Below the pieces are notes generated by a model, which was given only the letters and a program-made list of their open reading frames with translations, was not told where the DNA came from and searched no databases. From contig NZ_JAUYAF010000086.1 in assembly GCF_030693625.1 (NCBI RefSeq), positions 1-64,000 of the forward strand: a DNA stretch of 64,000 nucleotides, read 5' to 3'. The position numbers and the translations under genes were made by a program. The DNA is from Phenylobacterium sp. (GTDB lineage: Bacteria; Pseudomonadota; Alphaproteobacteria; Caulobacterales; Caulobacteraceae). Shown here piece by piece: positions 34,121 through 42,096 of this stretch (position 1 is its first letter; each line of letters starts with the position of its first letter).

Positions 34121-36556
34121 ATGCTGCCTGTTGAGGAAATCCTGCCTGCCTTGCAGGCGGCGCTGGTGGAAAACACCTCGGCCGTCCTGGTGGCGCCGCC
34201 CGGGGCGGGCAAGACGACGCTGGTCCCCCTGCGCCTGCTGGACGCGCCCTGGCTGGCAGGCGCCAAGATCATCATGCTGGAGCCCCGCCGCCTGGCCGCC
34301 CGCGCCGCCGCCGATCGCATGGCCAAGACCCTGGGCGAGCGTGTCGGCGAGACCGTCGGCTACCGGGTGCGCATGCAGTCGCGGGTCTCGGCCCGGACCC
34401 GCATCGAGGTGGTCACCGAGGGGGTGTTCAGCCGAATGATTCTCGGGGATCCTACGCTGGAGGGCGTGGGCCTGGTCATCTTCGACGAGTTCCACGAGCG
34501 CAGCCTGGACGCTGACCTGGGCCTGGCCCTGGCCCGCGACGCCCAGGGCCTGCTGCGCGACGACCTGCGGCTGCTGGTGATGTCGGCGACCCTGGACGGC
34601 GCGGCGGTCGCTCGCCTGCTGGACGCCCCCGTGGTGGAGAGCCAGGGTCGGGCCTATCCCGTCGACACCCGCTATCTCGGCCGCGACGACCGCCAGCGCC
34701 TTGAAGACCGCGCGGTCCGCGCGGTCGAGCGGGCGCTCGCCGAGGAAACCGGTAGCATCCTGGTCTTCCTGCCAGGCCAGGGCGAGATCCGCCGGACCGC
34801 CGACCTGCTGACCGAGCGGGTCCGCAGGCCCGACGTGCTGATCGCCCCGCTCTATGGCGCCCTCGATCCCGCCGAGCAGGACCGCGCCATTTCCCCGGCG
34901 CCGTCGGGCGTGCGCAAGGTCGTCCTGGCGACCTCCATCGCCGAGACCAGCCTGACCATCGAGGGGGTCCGCGTGGTGATCGACTCTGGCGTCGCCCGCG
35001 TGCCGCGTTTTGACCCGGCCAGCGGCCTGACCCGCCTGGCGACAGTCCGCGTCAGCCGCGCCGCCGCCGACCAGCGCCGGGGCCGCGCCGGCCGCACTGA
35101 GCCCGGCGTCGCCTACCGCCTCTGGGACGAGGCCGAGACCCGCGCCTTGCCGGCCTTCGCCGATCCGGAGATCCTGGACGCCGACCTCTCGGGCCTGGCG
35201 CTCGACCTCGCCCGCTGGGGGGCCAAGGACGTGGGGGCCATGGCCTTCTTGGACGCCCCGCCCGCCGCCGCGTTCTCAGAGGCCCGCACCCTGCTGCGCC
35301 GCCTGGAAGCCCTGACCGAGGAGGGCGTCCTGACACCGCACGGCGAGGCTCTGAGCGGCATGCCGCTGGCCCCGCGTCTGGCCCACATGATCCTCAAGGC
35401 CGCGCAGACCGGCCAGGCGCCCCGAGCCGCACGCATCGCCGCCCTGGTCACCGAGCGCAACCTCGGCGGCCGCGACGCAGACCTGCGCCACCGGCTCGAC
35501 GGCCTTGACCGCGACCGATCCCCCCGCGCCCGGGACGCCAAGGCCCTCGCCGATCGCTGGGCCGGGATGGCCGGCAAGGCGGGGAGGGGCGAGCCCCTCG
35601 AGGACGGCCTGCTCCTGGCCTTCGCCTACCCGGAGCGCATCGCCAAGGCGCGAGGCCCCACCGGCGAGTTCCAGCTGGTCAGCGGCCGCGGGGCCTTTGT
35701 CGAGCCCACGGACGCCCTGGCCAGGGAGAAGTGGCTGGCCATAGCCGAACTGGGGGGCGGCGACCGGCGCGACCGCATCCTGCTGGCCGCCCCGTTGGAC
35801 GAGGTCGAGCTGATCGCGGCCTTCGCCGACCACCTCATCGTCGAGAGCCGGCTGGAGGAGAGCGGGGCGGGGCGCCTGCGCGCCAAGCAGATCACCCGCC
35901 TCGGCCGCCTGACCCTGCGCGAACAGATCGACGAGAATCCGGACCCGAAACTGATCGCCGCGGCCTTGGCCGACCGGGTGCGCAACGAAGGTTTGAGCGT
36001 CCTCACCTGGGGCTCGGCCGCCGAGGCCCTCAGGGCGCGCGTCGGCTTCCTGCGAGCGGGCGGCGGCGAATGGCCCGACCTCTCGGACGCCGCGCTCCTC
36101 GACAGGCTGGACGACTGGCTCACGCCGCTGCTGCCGGGTCTCCGCTCCCTGGCCGCCCTGAAGCCCGACGCCCTCGACGGGGCCTTACGATCCTTGATTC
36201 CCTGGGACCAGCAGCGCCGCCTCGACGCCGCCGCGCCCCTGCGCTGGACGGCGCCGACCGGCAACGCCTTCACCATCGACTACACCGCAGAGGGCGGCCC
36301 CCGCGTGGATGTTCGGGTCCAGGAGGTGTTTGGCCTGACACAGCATCCCAGCGTCGCCGGCGGCGTCCCGCTCACCCTGTCCCTGCTATCCCCCGGCCAT
36401 CGCCCGGTCCAGACCACCAAGGACTTGCCCGGCTTCTGGAAAGGCTCGTGGAAGGATGTGCGCTCCGACATGCGCGGTCGCTATCCCAAGCATGTCTGGC
36501 CTGAGGATCCCGCCAACACCGCGCCGACCGCCCGGGCCAAGCCCCGCGGGACCTGA
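34121..36556 (+). CDS. hrpB: ATP-dependent RNA helicase HrpB
   Basis: The 811-residue DExH-box helicase matches HrpB in length and order. Walker A is VAPPGAGKTTLVPL (Lys31). The DEAH-type motif is IFDEFHERSL (about residue 122). SAT motif: LVMSATLDG. Motifs V and VI are ATSIAETSLTI and DQRRGRAGR. The HrpB-specific C-terminal domain follows, with WDQQRRLDAAAPLRWTAPTG and a conserved end PVQTTKDLPGFWKGSW. HrpB is widespread in proteobacteria and is non-essential; its RNA target is not known. It is divergent from the permease and monocistronic. Confidence 0.95.
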   Translation: MLPVEEILPALQAALVENTSAVLVAPPGAGKTTLVPLRLLDAPWLAGAKIIMLEPRRLAARAAADRMAKTLGERVGETVGYRVRMQSRVSARTRIEVVTEGVFSRMILGDPTLEGVGLVIFDEFHERSLDADLGLALARDAQGLLRDDLRLLVMSATLDGAAVARLLDAPVVESQGRAYPVDTRYLGRDDRQRLEDRAVRAVERALAEETGSILVFLPGQGEIRRTADLLTERVRRPDVLIAPLYGALDPAEQDRAISPAPSGVRKVVLATSIAETSLTIEGVRVVIDSGVARVPRFDPASGLTRLATVRVSRAAADQRRGRAGRTEPGVAYRLWDEAETRALPAFADPEILDADLSGLALDLARWGAKDVGAMAFLDAPPAAAFSEARTLLRRLEALTEEGVLTPHGEALSGMPLAPRLAHMILKAAQTGQAPRAARIAALVTERNLGGRDADLRHRLDGLDRDRSPRARDAKALADRWAGMAGKAGRGEPLEDGLLLAFAYPERIAKARGPTGEFQLVSGRGAFVEPTDALAREKWLAIAELGGGDRRDRILLAAPLDEVELIAAFADHLIVESRLEESGAGRLRAKQITRLGRLTLREQIDENPDPKLIAAALADRVRNEGLSVLTWGSAAEALRARVGFLRAGGGEWPDLSDAALLDRLDDWLTPLLPGLRSLAALKPDALDGALRSLIPWDQQRRLDAAAPLRWTAPTGNAFTIDYTAEGGPRVDVRVQEVFGLTQHPSVAGGVPLTLSLLSPGHRPVQTTKDLPGFWKGSWKDVRSDMRGRYPKHVWPEDPANTAPTARAKPRGT

Positions 36557-36562
36557 CCGCGG

Positions 36563-37354
36563 CTAGGCCGTGGCCGCGTAGATCATAACCCCGGTGGCCA
36601 CCGACAGGTTCAGGCTGTCGGCCCGGCCGCGCATGGGGATCTTGACGTTGACGTCGCACAGGGCGGCCATCTCCGGCGTCAGGCCCTGTTGCTCGTTGCC
36701 CATGAAGACCAGGGCCGGCTTGGCGTAGGTCGCCTCGTGGTGGGCGACGGTGGCGGTCAGCAGGGTGCCGATCACCGAGCCGGGCCACTTGGCGCGCCAG
36801 TCGGTGAAGGCGTCTTCGGTGGCCCGCACGATCGGCACGGCGAAGATGGAGCCCATGGTGGCCCGCACGGCCTCCACCGAGAACGGATCGCAGCACTCGC
36901 CCACCAGGATCACCGCCCCGCAGCCCGCCGCGTCGGCGGTGCGCACGATGGTCCCCAGGTTGCCCGGGTCGCGCACCCGGTGCAGGGCGACGAAGCAGGG
37001 CGCGGACGAAGGGGCGAGCGCCTCTAGCGGCATGAACACCTGATGGAACACGCCGACCACCGCCTGCGGATTGTCGCGGCGCGACACCTTGGCGAGGATT
37101 TCCGTTGTGACTTCGATGACCTCACCGCCGCCAGCCCGAGTGGCGCTGATGGCCTGGCGCAGCAGGGGATGGCCGCCCGCCTCGGCGCCGTACATCAGGA
37201 TCGCCGGGGCGTGGCCGGTTTCCACGGCTTCGGTGACGATCTTCAGCCCCTCGGCCACGAAGAGGCCGGTCTCGTCGCGCGCCTTTCGCAGGTGCAGCGC
37301 GCGGACCGCCTTGACCGTCGGATTTGTCAGGGAGGTGACGGTGCGGTCGCTCAC
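36563..37354 (-). CDS. SpoU/TrmH-family RNA 2'-O-ribose methyltransferase
   Basis: A 263-residue RNA methyltransferase with a SPOUT knot. The N-terminal substrate-binding domain reads TNPTVKAVRALHLRKARDE and LFVAEGLKIV. The catalytic domain has the three SpoU motifs: RDPGNLGTIVRTADAAG, ALVFMGNEQQGL and IPMRGRADSLNLSVATGV. The target could be 23S rRNA or tRNA. The start is a GTG at 37354 overlapping the stop of the upstream methyltransferase by four bases (GTGA), so two RNA-modifying enzymes are translated together. It ends six bases from the convergent hrpB. Confidence 0.88.
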   Translation of the reverse strand: MSDRTVTSLTNPTVKAVRALHLRKARDETGLFVAEGLKIVTEAVETGHAPAILMYGAEAGGHPLLRQAISATRAGGGEVIEVTTEILAKVSRRDNPQAVVGVFHQVFMPLEALAPSSAPCFVALHRVRDPGNLGTIVRTADAAGCGAVILVGECCDPFSVEAVRATMGSIFAVPIVRATEDAFTDWRAKWPGSVIGTLLTATVAHHEATYAKPALVFMGNEQQGLTPEMAALCDVNVKIPMRGRADSLNLSVATGVMIYAATA

Positions 37355-38253
37355 GGCGCCCACCGGGCGTAGAAGGACATGCCGATCTGCCGCGCGCCGT
37401 CCTGCTGCACCAGGGCCAGTTCGCCCCACTCGATGGCGCCGCCGCGATCCTTCAGCTTCTCCGAGAGCAGCCCGGCGAGGGCCGCGCCGGAGATCCGCTC
37501 TGCATAGGCGTTCAGCAGCAAGAACTCGGCCTTATCTGAAAGAAGTTCAGCACATAGGGTCGAAAGCTCAGGCAAGTTCTCAAACAGTTTCCAGACCTCG
37601 CCGTCCGGCCCGCGACCGTATTTCGGCGGGTCGAGGATGATGCCCTCGTATTTCGAGCCGCGCCGCACCTCGCGTTGAACGTAGCGGCGGGCGTCCTCGC
37701 AGATCCAGCGGATCGGCTTGTCCGCGAGGCCCGAGGCCTCGGCGTTCTCGCGCGCCCAGCCGATGGCCTTCTTCGAGGCGTCGACATGGGTCACCGCCGC
37801 GCCGGCCGCCGCGCAGACCAGGCTGGCGACACCGGTATAACCGAACAGGTTCAACACCTTGGGCTGCCCTTCTGCGGCGCGCACCTTCTCGTCCAGCCAC
37901 GCCCAGTTTGCGGCCTGCTCGGGGAAGAAGGCCAGGTGGCGGAAGGCGGTGAAGCGGGCCTTGAAGCTGACCTCCCGCCAGGACAGCGGCCAGGTGTCCT
38001 TCGGCTGCTCGCGGAACCGCCAGCGGCCGGCGTCCTCCTCGTCGGTCGGATCAAACACCGCGTCGGCGTTGGCCCAGACATCCTCGCCGAGCGAAGGCGT
38101 CCACAGGCACTGCGGCTCGGGCCGGACAACAGAATAGCGCCCGTAGCGCTCCAGCTTTCGCCCATTGCCTGAGTCCAGCAGGGCGTAGTCGGCCCAGCCG
38201 GTGGTGCGCATGACGCCGGGGGCTTCGGCCACGGTGGGGACAGGCTTGCTCAT
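37351..38253 (-). CDS. Class I SAM-dependent methyltransferase, RlmI-like fold (probable RNA methyltransferase)
   Basis: The 300-residue protein has a Rossmann-type methyltransferase core with motif I LNLFGYTGVASLVCAAAGA, acidic motif II THVDASKKAIGWARENAE and motif IV ILDPPKYGRG. These resemble RlmI/RlmK-type rRNA methyltransferases, but it lacks their N-terminal PUA domain and instead has a separate N-terminal segment. Partner by coupling is a SpoU methyltransferase (GTGA overlap), which supports an RNA substrate. The target base is not known. Confidence 0.8.
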   Translation of the reverse strand: MSKPVPTVAEAPGVMRTTGWADYALLDSGNGRKLERYGRYSVVRPEPQCLWTPSLGEDVWANADAVFDPTDEEDAGRWRFREQPKDTWPLSWREVSFKARFTAFRHLAFFPEQAANWAWLDEKVRAAEGQPKVLNLFGYTGVASLVCAAAGAAVTHVDASKKAIGWARENAEASGLADKPIRWICEDARRYVQREVRRGSKYEGIILDPPKYGRGPDGEVWKLFENLPELSTLCAELLSDKAEFLLLNAYAERISGAALAGLLSEKLKDRGGAIEWGELALVQQDGARQIGMSFYARWAP

Positions 38254-38434
38254 GCCTTGGCCTTACCCGTTCCGGCCTCGCGGCGTCCAGTCGGGCGGTG
38301 GCCTGTTGGGGTCCGCGGTATGGAAGGCTCGGTATGGCGCACGAGGCCGTGATGCCGCATTGTTACAGGTCTGACTTGCGCGGGGTGGGCTTTTGCTTTC
38401 CGCTGCAAGCTGTTCGGATGACGAAAGGATTCCC

Positions 38435-39064
38435 GTGACGACGGCAGTGACCACGAGGCGCTCGGCGCGCAAGCCCAAGGGCGATGGCCACCTTCGCAGG
38501 GCGGAAATCCTCGAGGCCGCGGAACGTATCTTCGTGGCTCAGGGCTATGAGGGCGCCACCATCCGCAAGATCGCCGACGAGGTCGGGGTCTCGTCCACCG
38601 CGCTCTATATGCACTTCCCCGACAAGGGCGCGATTCTGCTGGAGATCTGCGAGCGGACCATCATCCAGCTCCTGGAACGCAACGCCGCTATCGCCTCCAA
38701 GCCGCTGGACGCCGTCACCCGCGTCAAGCAGATGCTGGATTCCTATATGCGCTGGGGTTTCGAGCACCCGAACGCCTATCTGCTTGTGTTCGCCGGGGTT
38801 CACCCCGTATCGACCATCTGGCACGAAGGCACGGCGGACATGAGCGCGCGATGCTACGAAATCTTCAGCGGCGCGGTGCGCGAGATCGCGGCCGAGGGAC
38901 GGCTGCGGACCGGCACCGGCGACAGCGCGGCCCAGGCGCTCTGGGCCGCCTGCCATGGCGTGGTGGCCCTGATGATCGGCCGCCCGAACTTCGACTGGGC
39001 GCCGGTGGACGAGGTGATCCAGGTCACCCTGGACGGTCTTATGCACGGTCTCGTCATCGACTGA
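38435..39064 (+). CDS. TetR-family transcriptional regulator
   Basis: The 209-residue repressor-type protein has an N-terminal helix-turn-helix (ILEAAERIFVAQGYEGATIR, then DEVGVSSTALYMHFPDKGAI) and a C-terminal ligand-binding domain of the WHG type (WAACHGVVALMIGRP). The start GTG at 38435 is preceded by AAAGGA; an in-frame ATG at 38393 adds an unlikely tail. Its stop (TGA 39062-39064) overlaps the probable CTG start of the ABC binding-protein gene, so it heads that operon and likely controls it. Effector unknown; metal, heme or cobalamin status are candidates. Confidence 0.85.
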   Translation: MTTAVTTRRSARKPKGDGHLRRAEILEAAERIFVAQGYEGATIRKIADEVGVSSTALYMHFPDKGAILLEICERTIIQLLERNAAIASKPLDAVTRVKQMLDSYMRWGFEHPNAYLLVFAGVHPVSTIWHEGTADMSARCYEIFSGAVREIAAEGRLRTGTGDSAAQALWAACHGVVALMIGRPNFDWAPVDEVIQVTLDGLMHGLVID

Positions 39065-39852
39065 TCGCCGCACTCGTCGCGGCCCTGGGCTTGGCGGGCG
39101 CAGCTCAGGCCGCGCCTCGGGTCCTCTCCCTGGATCAATGCGCCGACCAGTACGTCCTGGCGCTCAGCCCACGTGCCGCCATCGTCGGGCTCTCCACTCG
39201 GGCCGACGACCCGGATTCCCGTCTGCGGGACCTGGCCCGCGGCCTCCCGCAGCGCCGCACGACCCTGGAATCAGCCCTCTCGGCCAAACCCGATCTCGTG
39301 GTCCGCTACTGGGGCGGTGATCCCCGCTTCCTGGCCCAGCTTGAGAAGCGCGGCGCCCGCGTGGTGACGATCAATGACGCCTCGGACTTTGGCGGGGTGC
39401 GGGCCAATGTCCGCCGGGTGGCCGCCGCCATGGACCGCAGGGCCCAGGGCGAGGCCGTGATCGCTCGCATGGACGCCCGGTTGGACCGTTCCGCCGGCGC
39501 CTGGCGCGGGGCCACGGCGCTCTATGTCACCCCGGGCGGCTTCACCGGCGGGGAGGGGACCCTGGTGCATCAGATCCTGAAGTCCGCCGGCCTGACACCG
39601 GTCCCTCCAGGCCCGGGCTTCCAGCCGATCTCCCTGGAACAGTTGGCGCTGAGTCCGCCGCGCGCCTTGGTGCTGGGGTTCTTCGACGACTTCATGCTGG
39701 CCAACAACCGCTGGGGTCTGGGCCGTCATGGGGTGATGCGCAGGGTCGCCGCGGGACGCACCATCGCCAGTCTTCCCGGCTCGATGCTGGGGTGCCCCGA
39801 CCCTTCGGCCGCGGAGGCGGTGGAGATCCTGGCCGCCAGGGCGCCGCGATGA
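39061..39852 (+). CDS. ABC transporter substrate-binding protein (cobalamin/iron-chelate type)
   Basis: A periplasmic binding protein of about 263 residues with the TroA/BtuF-like fold: RVLSLDQCADQYVLALSP, then IVGLSTRADDP and LVVRYWGGDPRF. A short signal-like stretch (IAALVAALGLAGAAQA) begins right after the TetR stop. No ATG or GTG is in frame near this point, and a TTG at 39091 would cut the signal. The best candidate start is CTG at 39061, overlapping the TetR stop as CTGA. It is coupled to the permease by ATGA at 39849. The fold serves vitamin B12, heme or iron-siderophore importers; which one is not decided here. Confidence 0.8.
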   Translation: MIAALVAALGLAGAAQAAPRVLSLDQCADQYVLALSPRAAIVGLSTRADDPDSRLRDLARGLPQRRTTLESALSAKPDLVVRYWGGDPRFLAQLEKRGARVVTINDASDFGGVRANVRRVAAAMDRRAQGEAVIARMDARLDRSAGAWRGATALYVTPGGFTGGEGTLVHQILKSAGLTPVPPGPGFQPISLEQLALSPPRALVLGFFDDFMLANNRWGLGRHGVMRRVAAGRTIASLPGSMLGCPDPSAAEAVEILAARAPR

Positions 39853-40826
39853 GGCTGAACCTGGTTCTGGTCGCTGCGCTGCTGGTCCTGCTCGCCCTGG
39901 GCCTGCTGCTGGGAGAGACGTCCCTCAGCGGCCTCCAGTACGCCCAGGCCTTCCGCGACCCGGCTTCCGGCCCTGGCGAAATCCTCTGGGCCATCCGCGC
40001 GCCCCGGGTCGTGGCCGCCGCCGTGGTCGGCGGGGCGCTGGGCCTGGCCGGCGCGGTCATGCAGGGCCTGCTGCGCAATCCCCTGGCCGATCCCGGGGTG
40101 CTGGGGGTCTCGGCCGGGGCGGGGCTTGGCGCGTCGCTCGCCATCGCCCTCGGCCTCGCCGCCATTCCTGGCGGGACGGAAGCCGCAGCCCTGGTCGCCG
40201 CTCTCGCCACCGGCCTGCTGCTCACCGCCCTGGCCGCGCGCTTTCGTGAGCCGGAGACCTTGATCCTGTTCGGTGTGGCGCTCTCGGCCTTCGCCGGCGC
40301 GCTCACCTCGCTGATCTTCAACCTGTCGCCGTCACCGGTCACAACGGCCGAGATCCTGTCGTGGCTCATGGGGTCGGTGGCCAACCGCAGCTGGGGCGAC
40401 ATCGGCTGGGAACTCGCGCCCATGACCCTGGGCGCCGCGCTGTGCGTCTACGCGGCTCGGGGCCTGGTGATGCTGACCCTGGGGGAGGAGACCGCCGCCA
40501 TGTCGGGCCTGCCGATGGCCCGCCTGCGCGCCGCCGCCGTCGCCGGCGCCTCGCTGCTGACTGGCGCCGCCGTGGCCATGGCGGGCATCATCGGCTTCGT
40601 GGGGCTGGCCGCGCCGCACCTGGTCCGCGCCGGGGCCGGCGCCGATCCCGGCAAGGCCCTGGCGCCCTCGGCCCTGGCCGGCGCGATCCTGCTCACCGCC
40701 GCCGACATCGCCGCGCGCCTGATCCCCACCGACCAGGAACTCAAGCTCGGCGTCGTCACCGCCCTGTTCGGCGCGCCGCTGTTCGCCCTGATCGCCTGGC
40801 GCGCCGCCCGGAGCTGGCGCGCGTGA
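39849..40826 (+). CDS. FecCD/BtuC-type ABC transporter permease
   Basis: A 325-residue inner-membrane permease with about ten hydrophobic segments and the family signature ILWAIRAPRVVAAAVVGGAL, GAVMQGLLRNPLADPGVLG and the coupling region EETAAMSGLP. The late motif GFVGLAAPHLVR is standard for FecCD/BtuC. It forms the channel for the importer whose binding protein and ATPase flank it. It starts at 39849 inside the binding-protein stop (ATGA) and ends inside the ATPase start (GTGA). Confidence 0.92.
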   Translation: MRLNLVLVAALLVLLALGLLLGETSLSGLQYAQAFRDPASGPGEILWAIRAPRVVAAAVVGGALGLAGAVMQGLLRNPLADPGVLGVSAGAGLGASLAIALGLAAIPGGTEAAALVAALATGLLLTALAARFREPETLILFGVALSAFAGALTSLIFNLSPSPVTTAEILSWLMGSVANRSWGDIGWELAPMTLGAALCVYAARGLVMLTLGEETAAMSGLPMARLRAAAVAGASLLTGAAVAMAGIIGFVGLAAPHLVRAGAGADPGKALAPSALAGAILLTAADIAARLIPTDQELKLGVVTALFGAPLFALIAWRAARSWRA

Positions 40827-41584
40827 GCCCGGTGCTTTCCCTGCATGACGCCGCCGTGCGGCGCGGCCAGACCCCCGTGCTCACCGGCGCCAGCCTCAGC
40901 GTCCGGGCCGGCGAGGTGGTGGGCGTCATAGGCCCCAATGGCGCCGGCAAGACCACCCTGCTGCGCGCCGCCCTCGGCCTGGCCAGGCTGGCCTCGGGGC
41001 GTGCTGAACTGGCCGGGCGCGATGTGACCAGCCTGGATGACGCCACCCGCGCGGCCCTGGCCGGCTACCTGCCCCAGGAGCGCCGCGTCGGCTGGAACCT
41101 GCCGGCCTGGCGCATCGCCAGCCTGGGGGCGGCGCTGAAGCCGCCGGCCCTGGCGCGCACAGCGGCCCTGGAAGCCCTGGCCCGGGTCGGCCTCTCGTCG
41201 CTGGCCGAGCGCGGCGTGCTTGATCTCTCGGGCGGCGAGCGGGCGAGGGTGCTCCTGGCCCGGCTGCTGGCCACCGCCGCGCCCCTGCTGGTGGCCGACG
41301 AGCCTGCCGCGGGCCTCGACCCCGATGCACAGCTGCTGTCTCTCGATCTCTTCCGCGAGGAGGCCGCGCGGGGCGCCGCCGTGGTCCTGACCCTGCACGA
41401 CCTGGGCCTCGCCGCTCGGGCCTGCGACCGGCTGGTGGTGGTGGGGCAGGGCCGCATCGTCGCCGATGGCCCACCCCGCGACGCCCTGACGCCCCAAGTC
41501 CTGCGCGAGGTCTTCGGGCTGGACGGCGGATTGGAAGAAACCTCGGCAGGCCTGACCCTCGCCGCGCGGAGACATCGGTCATGA
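40823..41584 (+). CDS. ABC transporter ATP-binding protein of the metal-chelate/cobalamin type
   Basis: The 253-residue ATPase shows Walker A GPNGAGKTTLLRA, a Q-loop near GYLPQERRVGW, signature LSGGERARVLLARLL and Walker B LLVADEPAAGLD. The H-loop is in VVLTLHDLGLAARACDR. This matches FecE/HmuV/BtuD-type subunits. Start is GTG at 40823, overlapping the permease stop. It overlaps the next gene by four bases (ATGA). Confidence 0.92.
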   Translation: MSPVLSLHDAAVRRGQTPVLTGASLSVRAGEVVGVIGPNGAGKTTLLRAALGLARLASGRAELAGRDVTSLDDATRAALAGYLPQERRVGWNLPAWRIASLGAALKPPALARTAALEALARVGLSSLAERGVLDLSGGERARVLLARLLATAAPLLVADEPAAGLDPDAQLLSLDLFREEAARGAAVVLTLHDLGLAARACDRLVVVGQGRIVADGPPRDALTPQVLREVFGLDGGLEETSAGLTLAARRHRS

Positions 41585-42096
41585 AGGTGCTCGGACTGCC
41601 CGGCCGCAAGCCGGAGACCCTGGGCCAGATGCAGGCCCTGATCGACCGCCTGGAGATCGGCCAGACGGAGGCCGTTGTGCGGCCCCATAGCTTCTGGGAC
41701 CGTGCCGACGTCAGCAATCCCGATATCTCGCCGGACGCTCAGGCGGTGAGCGAAAGCGGCGCGGACCTGATCATCTCCAAGTCGATCGGAAACCTGATCG
41801 TCATGCTGGCGGGCGATCGGCATGGCTTCGCGCCCCAGGCCTGCGTCTTCCTGGCGACCCCGCTGGCGCGGTTCATTCCGGAGGGATGGATCCCTCTGCT
41901 GGAAGCCCACTGCGCAGCGGTGCCCACGCTCTTCATCCAGCAGACCGCGGACTACAATGGCGCCTATCGCGACCTCGCCGCTATTGTGGCCAGGCATCCC
42001 CTCTGCACTGCCCGGGAAATCCCCGGCGATGATCATCGCTACGAGGACGTCGAGCTCGTCGCGCCCCTGATCGAAGCCTGGGTCAATGAGCCCTAG
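41581..42096 (+). CDS. Small alpha/beta-hydrolase-like protein (Tex30/KANL3-like)
   Basis: This is a 171-residue cytoplasmic protein. A nucleophile-elbow-like SKSIGN (serine in S-x-S-x-G) lies near residue 67 and a late His in GDDHRYEDVE near residue 152. The layout fits the KANL3/Tex30 group of compact alpha/beta-hydrolase folds, though the acid residue is uncertain. It is the last gene in the TetR-ABC chain, overlapping the ATPase gene by four bases, so it may act on the imported compound or sense it. No function is assigned. The convergent transglycosylase gene overlaps its end by four bases (42093-42096). Confidence 0.7.
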   Translation: MKVLGLPGRKPETLGQMQALIDRLEIGQTEAVVRPHSFWDRADVSNPDISPDAQAVSESGADLIISKSIGNLIVMLAGDRHGFAPQACVFLATPLARFIPEGWIPLLEAHCAAVPTLFIQQTADYNGAYRDLAAIVARHPLCTAREIPGDDHRYEDVELVAPLIEAWVNEP

